Notes: generated by a model not told the origin, from the letters alone. A stretch of 64,000 nucleotides of DNA from Crocinitomicaceae bacterium (GCA_030830895.1 JAURMC010000008.1:62001-126000), one strand, 5' to 3'. Counted from the stretch's first letter, positions 8,375 through 18,040 are shown. Translations and numbers: made by a program.

Positions 8375-9122
8375 CAAACAATTAATTTTTGGTGTATTAT
8401 GTATAATATCTAGTTCTTGCGGTGTATACAATTCAAATAAGTTGCTCTCAGCGTCAAAAGAACCAACATATACCATTTCGACTTATGATGGTCAAATCTC
8501 GGTTGAAACAATTCAATCCGGAGATGAACTAATGATAAAAATCTCATCGAATTCGGGCGAACAGGCATTACTCTCTATTGCTGCTCTTAACGAACTAGAA
8601 AACAAGACCGATCAGGGAGGAGGGTTTTTAGTAAATAAGGAAGGCGAAATTAACCTGCCATTACTTGGTAAAATTTATGTTGAGGGCTTAAGAATAGAAG
8701 AACTAAAATCTCTATTAGAGGAAAAAACATCAAAAATTATCCAATCGCCATTTGTAGATATATCGATTGTAAATAAGCGCGTATTATTGTTCAACGGAAA
8801 AGGGTCAGGTCAAGTTATTCCACTAATCAATGAAGGAACTACCCTAATGGAAGTTTTAGCATTGGGTGGGGGAGTTAAGGATTATGGCAAGTCGAATGAA
8901 ATCATGCTTTTTCGCCAAGAAAACGGCCAACGCAAAATATTCGAATTCGATTTGTCAGAAATGAATCAGCTAAAAAATACAGACGTGCACATCAAGAATC
9001 GTGACATCATTGTTATTAATCACCATCCGAGGAATGTACAAAACACCTTAAGGGAATTCGGTCCTTGGCTAAGTATTTTAACAAGTGGATTAGCTATATT
9101 TTCTATTTTCAGTAAACTATGA
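8367..9122 (+). CDS. polysaccharide export lipoprotein (Wza/BexD-like)
   Basis: A 251-residue lipoprotein: the signal peptide ends in the lipobox ISSSC at about residue 18. Residues of about 45-130 form the Poly_export domain (IQSGDELMIKISSNSG; GEINLPLLGKIYVEGL). They are followed by a SLBB-like segment (VIPLINEGTTLMEVLALGGGVKDYG). A C-terminal hydrophobic stretch near 232-250 may cross the outer membrane. The family forms the outer-membrane export channel for capsule or exopolysaccharide, working with a Wzc-type co-polymerase. The adjacent gene is that kinase, overlapping by 4 nt. Confidence 0.93.
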   Translation: MNSKQLIFGVLCIISSSCGVYNSNKLLSASKEPTYTISTYDGQISVETIQSGDELMIKISSNSGEQALLSIAALNELENKTDQGGGFLVNKEGEINLPLLGKIYVEGLRIEELKSLLEEKTSKIIQSPFVDISIVNKRVLLFNGKGSGQVIPLINEGTTLMEVLALGGGVKDYGKSNEIMLFRQENGQRKIFEFDLSEMNQLKNTDVHIKNRDIIVINHHPRNVQNTLREFGPWLSILTSGLAIFSIFSKL

Positions 9123-11530
9123 CAAAAGAAAAGTTTATTGTTAATGACCATTTTAACCCGCTAATTTTAAGAAACATCTTAGCGAAGCACTGGTACAAAC
9201 CAATAATACTTATTGGGGTGTTATTCATCCTAGCTTTTTTATACCTCAGATATACAAAACCACGCTACAATTCTCAAGCAATCCTTCAAATCGTTCATTC
9301 AAATAAAGTACAACAAGTATTAGGGGACGCGGCCCCTACTGTGCAGGAAAGTAATTTATCCAAGGATGTTGAATTATTGAGATCGTCTATACTTTTTCAG
9401 GATGCAGTTGAAAATTTAAATCTAGATGTGAGTGTATTTAACGAGGGGAAGCTTTTAACTGAAAACCTTTATGGGTATACTCCTTTTTCGATTACGGTAA
9501 AGGAGTTATACGATTCCTCATTCTGTGGTAAAAAAATACAGCTTATTCCAAGTGAAAATGCAGACTTTGAGCTAAGTTTCGAACATCATAATAATTCAAA
9601 ACAAACGCAGGGATTTCTTGGCGTGCCACTTAAAACAAAACTCTTTGATATTGAAATTAAAACAAACGACAAATCTGCTTTTAAGCGTATTATTAATTCT
9701 GGTAAACTATATTTTCAATTCAACGATAAGGCATCTACGGTTAGGTTATTAAAATCTGGCCTCAGCATTACTCCAATAGATGAAAATGCCCGAACAATTG
9801 AAATTTTGTATCAGCATGAAAATCCTAAATTATGCTTACATCTGGTTCAATCCATCATCAATAGTTACTTGAATTTTGAAAAATTTAAAAAACAAGAAGA
9901 AAGCAGTCAAACGATTGCTTTTATTAACGGTCAGTTAGATTCTTTATCCTTGGTGTTAGATCATTCAAAAGATAGCTTAAGCCAATTTCAACGTCTTCAA
10001 AATATACCGAGTATTGACTACGAGGAAACAGACATTACAGGAAATCTCTCTGCATATTCTAAAAGATTGAGTGAAATAAACGAAGAGCTTAATGCGGTTA
10101 AATATGTAAATGCCAAAATCTCTGCAGATGTTTCAAGAAATGAAATTTACCGGATACTGCCAGAATTAGTTGGCCGACGAAGTTTTGAGGGATCGATAAC
10201 CAATCAAATAGAAGAATTAAACAAACTCCTTGAAACAAAAGAGGATTTATTGCAAGACATCACTTATGAAAGCAGTAAAGTACGATTAATAAGCGAGCGT
10301 GTCGCCAATCGAATTCAAGGTGTCAAGAAAAGCCTAAATGCCATACAAGAACGATTGATGCACGAAAAAAGATTGCTTGAAGGACAATTGGCAAGGTATG
10401 AAGGTAAATTACTGGGATTACCTGAGAAAACATCGGAATTCAACCGTCTGAAATATATGGAGGAATTAAATCGAGAGTATTTTAATTTATTTACACAGAA
10501 AAAAATTGAATTTCAAATAAACAATGCCGGATTTTCGAGTGAAAACAGGTTATTGAGTTTACCTGTACTCGCATCATCACCAGTTTCTCCGAACCCAAAT
10601 AGAGTCTATCTCATTGTAGGAATTGGAGGGATTTTATTAGGCATTGCTTGGTTACTATTCTATTATTTGACTTACAATGAAATCACTTCCTTAGCCGATC
10701 TAAAGGGATTATTACCCGAATCGACAACTATATTAGGTAGTGTCCCTCTGTATAAACAACGCATGAAACACTCACAAATCGTTATCAATAAATCTCCTAA
10801 ATCAAGGATATCCGAATCAATCCGAAATATTAAATCAAATCTTAACTTCATCGATAAAGATGCTCAATTAATTGCAGTTTCCTCCTCAATTTCTGGAGAA
10901 GGTAAAACCTTCGTTATTATGAACCTTGCCGCCACATTTGCCTCCTCAGGAAAACGCTGTATTATTCTAGATTTAGACCTAAGAAAGCCAAAAGTACATC
11001 ACGGATTTAATGTAGACAATCATAAAGGCATGAGCCAGGTGTTATCAGGAATCCTTCATATAAATGAAGCCATCCAAGTTTCGGAGATTTCTAATTTGGA
11101 TTTTATAACTGCAGGGCCAATTCCACCCAATCCATCGGATTTAATACAAAGTAAAACCCTTGAAGACACCGTTGAGTTGTTAAAAAAAACATACGATATT
11201 GTATTTATCGACAATCCCCCTGTCGGTATTGTTTCAGATGGAATTAACCTGTTATCTAAAGCAGATATTCCGATTTATGTATTTAAGGCAGACTATTCAA
11301 AACGAATTTTCGCTAATCACTTGATGCAACTTTTCGAAATCCAGAAAATCAATAAAATTAACATTATCCTTAATGCTGTTCCTACGGGTGGTTCACTATA
11401 TGGATACGGATATGGGTATGGGTATGGGTACGGGTATGGGTACGGGTACGGGTACGGTGGTTATTATTCTGATGACCTGTCAAAACCTTGGTGGATGAGG
11501 CTTTTATCAAAGATAAAATTCAAGAAATAG
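9119..11530 (+). CDS. Wzc-like polysaccharide co-polymerase and tyrosine autokinase
   Basis: An 803-residue inner-membrane BY-kinase. The first transmembrane segment is near residues 25-45, followed by a Wzz chain-length domain with coiled coil (about 255-450). The second transmembrane segment is near 500-520. The cytoplasmic BY-kinase domain has Walker A SSSISGEGKT, Walker A' ILDLDLRKP and Walker B IVFIDNPP. The tail (761-780) is ten Tyr-Gly units followed by GGYY, the Tyr cluster that such kinases autophosphorylate. It controls chain length and export together with the Wza-like protein encoded just upstream. The regularity of the Tyr-Gly tail is unusual and is encoded by a hexamer repeat. 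Confidence 0.95.
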   Translation: MTKEKFIVNDHFNPLILRNILAKHWYKPIILIGVLFILAFLYLRYTKPRYNSQAILQIVHSNKVQQVLGDAAPTVQESNLSKDVELLRSSILFQDAVENLNLDVSVFNEGKLLTENLYGYTPFSITVKELYDSSFCGKKIQLIPSENADFELSFEHHNNSKQTQGFLGVPLKTKLFDIEIKTNDKSAFKRIINSGKLYFQFNDKASTVRLLKSGLSITPIDENARTIEILYQHENPKLCLHLVQSIINSYLNFEKFKKQEESSQTIAFINGQLDSLSLVLDHSKDSLSQFQRLQNIPSIDYEETDITGNLSAYSKRLSEINEELNAVKYVNAKISADVSRNEIYRILPELVGRRSFEGSITNQIEELNKLLETKEDLLQDITYESSKVRLISERVANRIQGVKKSLNAIQERLMHEKRLLEGQLARYEGKLLGLPEKTSEFNRLKYMEELNREYFNLFTQKKIEFQINNAGFSSENRLLSLPVLASSPVSPNPNRVYLIVGIGGILLGIAWLLFYYLTYNEITSLADLKGLLPESTTILGSVPLYKQRMKHSQIVINKSPKSRISESIRNIKSNLNFIDKDAQLIAVSSSISGEGKTFVIMNLAATFASSGKRCIILDLDLRKPKVHHGFNVDNHKGMSQVLSGILHINEAIQVSEISNLDFITAGPIPPNPSDLIQSKTLEDTVELLKKTYDIVFIDNPPVGIVSDGINLLSKADIPIYVFKADYSKRIFANHLMQLFEIQKINKINIILNAVPTGGSLYGYGYGYGYGYGYGYGYGYGGYYSDDLSKPWWMRLLSKIKFKK
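11399..11458 (+). repeat. ten-copy hexamer tandem repeat (TAYGGR/GGT) encoding the Tyr-Gly tail
   Basis: Ten in-frame copies of TAT/TAC plus GGA/GGG/GGT run without interruption and encode residues 761-780 of the tyrosine kinase. Because the unit is 6 bp, slippage would change the number of phosphorylatable tyrosines without a frameshift. The copies differ only at third codon positions. Confidence 0.95.
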
Positions 11531-11534
11531 AGGA

Positions 11535-12074
11535 ATGGAAATTAGTGAATTCAACATCCCTGGCTTAAAACTTATTACTCCAAAACGATTTCACGATGAT
11601 CGCGGATATTTTATAGAATCTTTTCAAAGCCATCGTTACTCAAAGGTGATTCAAGAGCACTTTGTACAAGATAATATTTCAAATTCCAAAAAAGGCGTGA
11701 TACGGGGCTTACATATGCAAAAACCGCCAAATGCGCAAGGTAAGCTTGTACAAGTTTTGCGTGGATCTGTAAGTGATGTAGCTCTTGATTTAAGGAAATC
11801 TTCACCAACTTTTGGTATGTATGTACAAATTGAAATCAGTGCAGAAAACGGCCAACAGTTTTATATTCCCCCAGGATTTGCTCATGGATTTCAAGCCCTT
11901 GAAGACAATACAATATTTCTTTACAAATGCACTAATTTTTATGCTGCGGAAGACGAATTAACCATTCGTTGGGACGACCCGACCTTAGGAATAACGTGGC
12001 CAATCAATCCGGCACTTGCATCCCCTAAAGATGGCCAAGGATGGTCATTTAATGAATTCAAAAGTCCGTTTTAA
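11535..12074 (+). CDS. rfbC: dTDP-4-dehydrorhamnose 3,5-epimerase
   Basis: A 179-residue RmlC cupin that epimerises C3 and C5 of dTDP-4-keto-6-deoxyglucose on the way to dTDP-L-rhamnose. It shows the RFHDDRGYFIESF N-terminus, the catalytic-His block VIRGLHMQKPPNAQGKLVQVLRG, the D-x-R-x-x-S-P-T-F-G strand, FYIPPGFAHGFQ and the closing IRWDDPTLGI. Its position in the exopolysaccharide operon, four bases after the kinase gene, suggests a deoxysugar in the polymer. The partner genes rfbA, rfbB and rfbD are not in this window. Confidence 0.95.
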   Translation: MEISEFNIPGLKLITPKRFHDDRGYFIESFQSHRYSKVIQEHFVQDNISNSKKGVIRGLHMQKPPNAQGKLVQVLRGSVSDVALDLRKSSPTFGMYVQIEISAENGQQFYIPPGFAHGFQALEDNTIFLYKCTNFYAAEDELTIRWDDPTLGITWPINPALASPKDGQGWSFNEFKSPF

Positions 12075-12077
12075 CCT

Positions 12078-13160
12078 ATGCCTTTGTTTGTAAAATTACT
12101 TTTGTATTATCTTGGAACTATGGGATTCACCCTACTGCTTGTCTACCTACTTCTTGGATTTGCAAAATCTCTCGGAATTCGAAGTAAAAATGATGTCAGT
12201 GTAAGATGGAGTAACACCTCTAAACCTTCACTAGGCGGAATAGCAATTTTCATATCCGTTTTTATGGCCATAGTGATTTACTTAATATCGCATCCTACAC
12301 AGAATGTTTTTGGAAACCAGCGCTTTTTGTCATTCTTTATGGGTATATCGCTTGCATTCATGATGGGACTGGCGGATGACGCATTTAATACAAAGCCATT
12401 AATTAAATTAGTAACTCAAGTAATTTGTGGTCTGAGTGTCATTTCGGGTGATTTAATTATTCCAGCAACAGGCAATTATTGGATTGATGCAACACTTACC
12501 ACAATATGGGTAGTTGGCTTGATGAATTCATTGAATATGTTAGATAATATGGATGGAATTACTGCAAGCGTATCAATAAGCATACTACTCATGCTGTTGG
12601 CCTTTGGTTCATTTTTTATACCAATTTCAATAGATATCCATACCTTTATTATGATTGGATTAGTAGGTTCGTTAAGTGGTTTTTTAATTGTAAACGCCCC
12701 GCCATCAAAATTATTTATGGGGGATTCAGGTAGTCAAATAATCGGATATACGATCAGTTTTTACAGCATTTATTACCTTTGGAACAGCGAACAAAGCCAT
12801 GCCCCTTTTGAAATTACATTTTATGTAGCCCTTCTGATTTTAGCAATTCCCTTCATAGATACTTTTACAGTTTCTTTCAACCGATTAAAACAAGGAAAGT
12901 CGCCTGCCAAAGGAGGCAAAGACCACACCACTCACCACATGGTTTATCGAGGATTAACAGAACTACAAACATTTATTTTTTTTACCATTTCCTCTTTAGT
13001 TCTTGGTGCTTGCGGACTTTTAGTTTTTTATCTATACTACATCGGGCTTAATTATTTTTCACTTCTGCCGTTATTGCTTTTTTTTCCTGTCTTTTATTTT
13101 CTTTTTAAAAACACACATGATTTTAAAGCGCCTCAGAATATCAAGAGTCACTTGGATTAG
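12078..13160 (+). CDS. WecA/TagO/MraY-like polyprenyl-phosphate glycosyl-1-phosphate transferase
   Basis: A 360-residue protein with about ten hydrophobic segments, member of the MraY/WecA family. These enzymes start polymer synthesis by moving a sugar-1-phosphate from UDP-sugar to undecaprenyl phosphate at the inner membrane. Motifs include KPSLGGIAIFIS, the D-D pair in GLADDAF, NMLDNMDGITA (Mg and nucleotide site), KLFMGDSGSQIIGY and the cytoplasmic His-rich loop KGGKDHTTHHMVYRGL. The H-x-x-H loop and location in an exopolysaccharide cluster favour WecA/TagO over cell-wall MraY. Its 3' end overlaps the next gene by 44 nt. Confidence 0.9.
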   Translation: MPLFVKLLLYYLGTMGFTLLLVYLLLGFAKSLGIRSKNDVSVRWSNTSKPSLGGIAIFISVFMAIVIYLISHPTQNVFGNQRFLSFFMGISLAFMMGLADDAFNTKPLIKLVTQVICGLSVISGDLIIPATGNYWIDATLTTIWVVGLMNSLNMLDNMDGITASVSISILLMLLAFGSFFIPISIDIHTFIMIGLVGSLSGFLIVNAPPSKLFMGDSGSQIIGYTISFYSIYYLWNSEQSHAPFEITFYVALLILAIPFIDTFTVSFNRLKQGKSPAKGGKDHTTHHMVYRGLTELQTFIFFTISSLVLGACGLLVFYLYYIGLNYFSLLPLLLFFPVFYFLFKNTHDFKAPQNIKSHLD

Positions 13161-14040
13161 CCTATACTTAGTTTTCGCAGCGTGCAACACACAGGATGCA
13201 AGCACCCCGACAAGACATTGCGTAAATAAAACAACAAAGGCCCCTATACTGCCTAAAGAAATGTCATTTTTTAATCAAACACTTTCACTTACGGACATTG
13301 ACATTAAAGAACGACTAGAGCGTGAAATACTTGTAAATACCTATTTTCATAGCAGTACAAGTTTAGTTATTAAAAGATCCACACGATATTTTCCTACCAT
13401 CGAACGCATATTAAAAGAAGAAGGAGTACCCCAAGATTTCAAATACTTGTGCGTTATCGAAAGTAATTTATCAAATGTAGTTAGCCCAGCTGGAGCAGCC
13501 GGATTATGGCAATTTATGCCGAACACAGCAGCAGAATATGGCCTCAAAATTACTCCGGAAGTCGATGAACGTAATGACTTGGAAAAAAGTACAAGAGCAG
13601 CTTGTAAACTATTTAAAAGCAATTATCGCTTGTTTAACAACTGGGTAAATGCCTGTGCTGCTTATAACCGAGGTCCTGGAGGACTCCTAAGAGATATGAA
13701 TTCGCAAGGAGTTAATCATTTTTTTGATACAGAAATGAATCCCGAGACTGCAAGATATGTCTTTCGTATAATGGCTTTAAAATTAATTCTTGAACAACCC
13801 ATTAAATATGGTTATAATATCCCTGATTCCGCGAAGTATTTGCCAATCAAATGCAAACAAATTCAAATTAAAAAACCAATCAAGAATATAGCGATATGGG
13901 CACGAAAACAGGGAATTAATCTTAAAATAATTCGCTTAATGAATCCTTGGATTTTGACTAATCAACTTTCCCTTAACTCAATTCCATGTGCAATAAAAAT
14001 CCCCGCAAACAAAGGTGAACTTGGGATGTTTAGAAAATAG
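13117..14040 (+). CDS. membrane-bound lytic murein transglycosylase (SLT domain lipoprotein)
   Basis: A 307-residue lipoprotein with lipobox VFAAC at about residue 22. The SLT lysozyme-like domain (about 85-215) carries the catalytic Glu in CVIESNLSNVVSPAGAAGLWQFMP and the later AYNRGPGG block. The C-terminus (about 245-290) resembles one LysM-type repeat. The family cleaves the MurNAc-GlcNAc bond and forms 1,6-anhydro ends. The ATG at 13117 lies 44 nt inside the preceding gene; I keep it because the lipoprotein signal needs it. In this context it may open the wall for polymer export or simply recycle murein. Confidence 0.88.
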   Translation: MILKRLRISRVTWISLYLVFAACNTQDASTPTRHCVNKTTKAPILPKEMSFFNQTLSLTDIDIKERLEREILVNTYFHSSTSLVIKRSTRYFPTIERILKEEGVPQDFKYLCVIESNLSNVVSPAGAAGLWQFMPNTAAEYGLKITPEVDERNDLEKSTRAACKLFKSNYRLFNNWVNACAAYNRGPGGLLRDMNSQGVNHFFDTEMNPETARYVFRIMALKLILEQPIKYGYNIPDSAKYLPIKCKQIQIKKPIKNIAIWARKQGINLKIIRLMNPWILTNQLSLNSIPCAIKIPANKGELGMFRK

Positions 14041-14050
14041 AACTTTATTC

Positions 14051-16879
14051 ATGAACGAACACGATTCGATTTCAATATTTGGTGCACGAGCCCACAACTT
14101 AAAGAACATTGACCTAACGGTCCCAAGAAACCAACTCATTGTTTTTACTGGACTCAGCGGAAGCGGAAAAAGTTCTTTGGCATTCGATACCATATTTGCA
14201 GAGGGCCAACGTCGATATATTGAAACATTCTCCTCTTATGTGAGGCAATTCGTCGGAGGTTTAGACCGTCCAGATGTGGATAAAATAGAAGGATTAAGTC
14301 CCGTTGTAGCCATTGAACAAAAAACTGTTTCACGCTCACCAAGATCAACGGTCGGAACGATTACCGAACTCTCAGATTTTTTTAGACTACTTTTTGCTCG
14401 AGTAGGAAGCGCTTATTCAATGGTAACCCTTGAGCCGATGGTAAAATATACGGAACGGGAAATATCCGAACTTATCTGCACACGTTATGCCGGCAAAAAA
14501 TTTGCAGTGTTGGCTCCAAAAATTCGGGCGCGCAAAGGTCATTATAAAGAGTTATTTGAACAGATTACTCGACAAGGATACACTAAAGTCCGAATTGATG
14601 GAGCCGTTCACGACATTAGCCCAGGAATGAAATTAGACCGATACAAAACCCATGACATTGAGGTTGTGATTGATCGGTTTACAGAACATGTTTCAGATTT
14701 TGAGAGAGTCTATAAAGCGGTAGGAACAGCCATGAAAATGGGAAGTGGTATCATGATGGCTTTAGATTGGACATCGATGGAGGCCACTTATTATAGCCGG
14801 AGTCTTATGTGTCCAAGTAGTGGTATTTCATATCCGGACCCAGAACCAAACTTATTTTCATTTAACTCACCGTATGGCGCTTGTGCTCCATGCAGTGGGC
14901 TTGGAGAGGTAAGTGCCGTTGATTTACAAAAAATTATTCCAAACCCTGCTTTATCAATTCAAAAAGGAGGCATTGCTCCTTTGGGTAGTTTCAAGAATAA
15001 CTGGTTTTTTGAGAAACTTCAAAAAATAGTAATTGCTATGGGGCATTCCCTTCAAACACCACTTGATCAATTCAGCGCAGGTGAAATTAATTTACTTCTT
15101 TATGGTAATGAAGACATGCACCTGGGAAAAGAGGATATTCAAGAACGATTTGAAGGAATAATTCAGTTTATGATGCGATATAAGGAAGATGGAGATCCTA
15201 TTTTACTTCGATGGATAGAACAGTTTATGCACAAAACAACTTGTCCCACTTGTAATGGATATCGACTAAAACAAGAAGCCCTACACTTCAAAATTGCAGG
15301 TAAACATATTGGTGAAGTATCTTCAATGGACTTATCTGAGTTAGAAAATTGGTTGCATGAAATCGACAGAACTTTAAGAAGTGAACAACGTGCCATTGCT
15401 TCAGAGATACTAAAAGAAATTAAAACACGGCTGCGATTCATATTAGAAGTAGGATTAAGCTACTTAACTTTAAATCGATCGTCTAAAAGCTTGTCTGGAG
15501 GAGAGGCACAACGTATTAGGTTAGCGACGCAAATAGGAACAGAGCTTATTAATGTATTATATATTCTTGATGAACCTTCCATCGGCCTTCATCAACGTGA
15601 CAATAACAAATTGATTAGTTCTCTCAAGAAATTAAGAGATGCCGGGAATACCGTTTTAGTGGTTGAACACGATCGAGATATGATTGAAAATGCAGATTAT
15701 ATTGTTGATATTGGTCCAGGAGCGGGAATAAATGGAGGAAATATTGAGTTTTCCGGGACCTTTCCTAAACTCCTTGTTTCAGAAACTGCGACTTCCAAAT
15801 ATTTCAACGGTGGAAATCAGATCGAAATTCCCATGAAACGACGAATTGGAAACGGAAAGTCACTACTGCTAAAAGGAGCACATGGTAACACCTTGAAACA
15901 TATTAATTTAAAAGTATCCCTTGGAACCTTAACCTGTATTACAGGGGTTTCGGGAAGCGGTAAATCTACGTTGATCAATCAAACATTATATCCAATTCTT
16001 CGAAAACATTTTTATCAAAGTTTGGGAAAAGCTTTACCCTATAAATCTATTTCAGGTCTGGAATACATTGATAAAGTAATCGATATCGATCAAAGTCCGA
16101 TTGGTAGAACACCACGTTCCAACCCTGTAACTTATACAAAAGTTTTTGATGAGATTCGCAGCTTGTTTGCCTCTTTACCCGAGTCCCAAATCAGAGGTTA
16201 CAAACCGGGAAGGTTTTCATTCAATGTAAGTGGAGGAAAATGTGAAACATGCAATGGCGCAGGCTTACGACTGGTAGAGATGAACTTTCTGCCAGACGTG
16301 TATGTTACCTGTGAAACTTGTCAAGGCAAACGATATAACGCTGAAACTTTAGAAATAAAATTCAAAGGAAAATCTATTTCGGATGTTTTGAACATGCAAA
16401 TTTCGGAAGCTGTTCCCTTTTTTGAATCCATTCCAAAAATTCACCGTGTATTGTCCACACTAGATAGTGTAGGATTAGGATATGTTACCCTTGGTCAACC
16501 ATCTACTACATTATCTGGTGGAGAAGCACAAAGAATAAAATTGGCAACGGAATTATCTAAAAAAGCCACGGGTAACACATTATATCTCTTAGATGAACCA
16601 TCTACAGGGTTACATTTTGAAGATATTAAGCTTTTATTAAATGTTTTAAATCGTCTGGTAAACGAGGGAAATACCGTGTTGGTTATTGAACACAACATGG
16701 ATATTATTAAAACAGCTGACTACATCATAGACATGGGTCCTGATGGAGGGAAGGGAGGTGGTCGCATTGTTGCAGAAGGCACACCTGAGAAATTAATTAA
16801 TAATTACCTTACAAAATCCGATACCGCATGGTTTTTAAATGAAGAAATAAATAGAAATAAAATATTAATCAAAAGCTGA
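14051..16879 (+). CDS. uvrA: excinuclease ABC subunit A
   Basis: A 942-residue UvrA, the damage-recognition ATPase of nucleotide excision repair. It has two ABC ATPase halves: Walker A GLSGSGKSS and GVSGSGKST, signatures SGGEAQRIRLATQIG and SGGEAQRIKLATELS, and the C-terminal zinc module CETCNGAG...CETCQGKRYN. In the first zinc region the usual first C-x-x-C reads CPSS, while ACAPCSGLG is intact. I place the start at the ATG at 14051 and not 36 nt earlier inside the transglycosylase gene, because the family N-terminus aligns with MNEHDSISIFGARAHNL. It is 10 nt after the preceding stop and may be co-transcribed. Confidence 0.97.
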   Translation: MNEHDSISIFGARAHNLKNIDLTVPRNQLIVFTGLSGSGKSSLAFDTIFAEGQRRYIETFSSYVRQFVGGLDRPDVDKIEGLSPVVAIEQKTVSRSPRSTVGTITELSDFFRLLFARVGSAYSMVTLEPMVKYTEREISELICTRYAGKKFAVLAPKIRARKGHYKELFEQITRQGYTKVRIDGAVHDISPGMKLDRYKTHDIEVVIDRFTEHVSDFERVYKAVGTAMKMGSGIMMALDWTSMEATYYSRSLMCPSSGISYPDPEPNLFSFNSPYGACAPCSGLGEVSAVDLQKIIPNPALSIQKGGIAPLGSFKNNWFFEKLQKIVIAMGHSLQTPLDQFSAGEINLLLYGNEDMHLGKEDIQERFEGIIQFMMRYKEDGDPILLRWIEQFMHKTTCPTCNGYRLKQEALHFKIAGKHIGEVSSMDLSELENWLHEIDRTLRSEQRAIASEILKEIKTRLRFILEVGLSYLTLNRSSKSLSGGEAQRIRLATQIGTELINVLYILDEPSIGLHQRDNNKLISSLKKLRDAGNTVLVVEHDRDMIENADYIVDIGPGAGINGGNIEFSGTFPKLLVSETATSKYFNGGNQIEIPMKRRIGNGKSLLLKGAHGNTLKHINLKVSLGTLTCITGVSGSGKSTLINQTLYPILRKHFYQSLGKALPYKSISGLEYIDKVIDIDQSPIGRTPRSNPVTYTKVFDEIRSLFASLPESQIRGYKPGRFSFNVSGGKCETCNGAGLRLVEMNFLPDVYVTCETCQGKRYNAETLEIKFKGKSISDVLNMQISEAVPFFESIPKIHRVLSTLDSVGLGYVTLGQPSTTLSGGEAQRIKLATELSKKATGNTLYLLDEPSTGLHFEDIKLLLNVLNRLVNEGNTVLVIEHNMDIIKTADYIIDMGPDGGKGGGRIVAEGTPEKLINNYLTKSDTAWFLNEEINRNKILIKS

Positions 16880-16891
16880 CTTTATTTTTTA

Positions 16892-16899
16892 TAATTTTG
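16892..16899 (+). promoter_or_regulatory. -7 promoter element of trxA
   Basis: TAATTTTG matches TAnnTTTG exactly and ends 28 nt before the trxA ATG, just after the uvrA stop. It predicts a leader of about 25 nt. Confidence 0.6.
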
Positions 16900-16927
16900 T
16901 CGAGCAAAAAATTAAAAACGTAAAACC

Positions 16928-17245
16928 ATGGCAGTAGAAATTACAGATGCAAATTTTGACGAACTAGTAATGAAATCAGATAAACCAGTAATGGTAGATT
17001 TTTGGGCAGAGTGGTGCGGACCATGTAGAATGATTGGCCCTGTTGTCGAAGAACTTCATACTGAATATGCGGATAAAGCTGTTATTGGTAAAGTAAATGT
17101 AGATCATAATTCAGGAGTTGCAGCACAATTTGGTGTTAGAAGTATTCCAACCATTCTTTTTATTAAAAATGGTGAAGTTGTTGATAAATCTGTTGGAGCC
17201 GTACCCAAAGCTACTTTAGCTACTAAATTGGACGCAATCTTATAA
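16928..17245 (+). CDS. trxA: thioredoxin
   Basis: A 105-residue thioredoxin, a general cytosolic dithiol reductant for ribonucleotide reductase, peroxiredoxins and methionine sulfoxide reductases. The active site W29-C-G-P-C33 lies in [11 protein letters not shown]; the cis-Pro is in RSIPT and the buried Asp in VMVDFW. There is no signal peptide. It has its own promoter and no convincing terminator before the next gene. Confidence 0.97.
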   Translation: MAVEITDANFDELVMKSDKPVMVDFWAEWCGPCRMIGPVVEELHTEYADKAVIGKVNVDHNSGVAAQFGVRSIPTILFIKNGEVVDKSVGAVPKATLATKLDAIL

Positions 17246-17271
17246 TTGGGGTATCTCACTGCTACTCTAAT

Positions 17272-17970
17272 ATGAATAATTTTTTTCGCCGGCTGAAATA
17301 CTATGGAATAGGGTTTGGCATAGGCTTGATTTTTGTATTGCTTCTATTTCAACAGAAAGGCTGTTCTTGGACTCCAAGCAATCGTGTTAAATCCGCCATA
17401 CTTGAACGAATTATTTTCGTTGATTCTCTAGACGAGGAATTCTTAACATCCAATCGCATTAGTAAAGAATCACTAAAAACTTTTATTGAAAACGGAACCA
17501 TCTCTTTTCTTAAAAGTAAGCGAAATGGTAGCGAGAAACTTTATCATTTCTATGGGGATTTAGGAGAGCTCAAATCATTTAATTGCATAATTGCATATCG
17601 AGAGAAAAGCGTTGTAATAGACATAGATTTTGAACATACTGATTTTAAAGAATATATTCCGCTGGATGGGTATGCAAAGCCATATCTATACAAGAAGAAG
17701 AATTGGTTTGCAGGAAAATGGGAATTGTTCAATCTGAATGAGATTGAACCCTCTAATGCTCCAGAGAAATTCTCTGCAATGTTTCTTAACAACGGCCTGC
17801 TCAATTGTCACAAAAGTACATTAACTGGATACAACTCAATCACCCATTTTATATTAAAAAATCGAATTACAAAAGACCATGAACGACAATATCACATAAA
17901 AACTATTTGGTTTAAAGAAAAACTAGAAATTAAAGACTTATCCATAATTGATATCAAACGTAACAAATAG
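17272..17970 (+). CDS. hypothetical membrane-anchored protein
   Basis: A 232-residue protein that I do not recognise. One hydrophobic helix (about residues 11-27) follows a basic start (FFRRLKYYG). A Cys at about 31 could be mistaken for a lipobox but lacks the small residues before it. The remaining 200 residues are a mix of predicted strands and helices without a known motif, probably periplasmic. It starts 26 nt after trxA and is probably read from the same transcript. Codon use looks like that of its neighbours. Confidence 0.75.
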   Translation: MNNFFRRLKYYGIGFGIGLIFVLLLFQQKGCSWTPSNRVKSAILERIIFVDSLDEEFLTSNRISKESLKTFIENGTISFLKSKRNGSEKLYHFYGDLGELKSFNCIIAYREKSVVIDIDFEHTDFKEYIPLDGYAKPYLYKKKNWFAGKWELFNLNEIEPSNAPEKFSAMFLNNGLLNCHKSTLTGYNSITHFILKNRITKDHERQYHIKTIWFKEKLEIKDLSIIDIKRNK

Positions 17971-18028
17971 GCAACTTTGATTGTTAATAATTCAAGGATC
18001 GTCTTGAATCTTGGGTAAGGATAATCGT

Positions 18029-18036
18029 TAATTTTG
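18029..18036 (+). promoter_or_regulatory. -7 promoter element of the lpxD-lpxC/fabZ-lpxA-rlmD-cinA operon
   Basis: TAATTTTG matches TAnnTTTG and ends 4 nt before the lpxD ATG, so the operon transcript should start at or almost at the ATG. Confidence 0.6.
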
Positions 18037-18040
18037 AATT

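Noticed and set aside
13347-13622. A 91-codon minus-strand open frame inside the transglycosylase gene
   Set aside because: It has no family motif and lies opposite a clear SLT-domain gene.
17990-18009. A 7-bp inverted repeat ATTCAAG-GATCGT-CTTGAAT before lpxD
   Set aside because: No T-run follows and it lies between a gene end and the lpxD promoter; too weak for a terminator or operator call.
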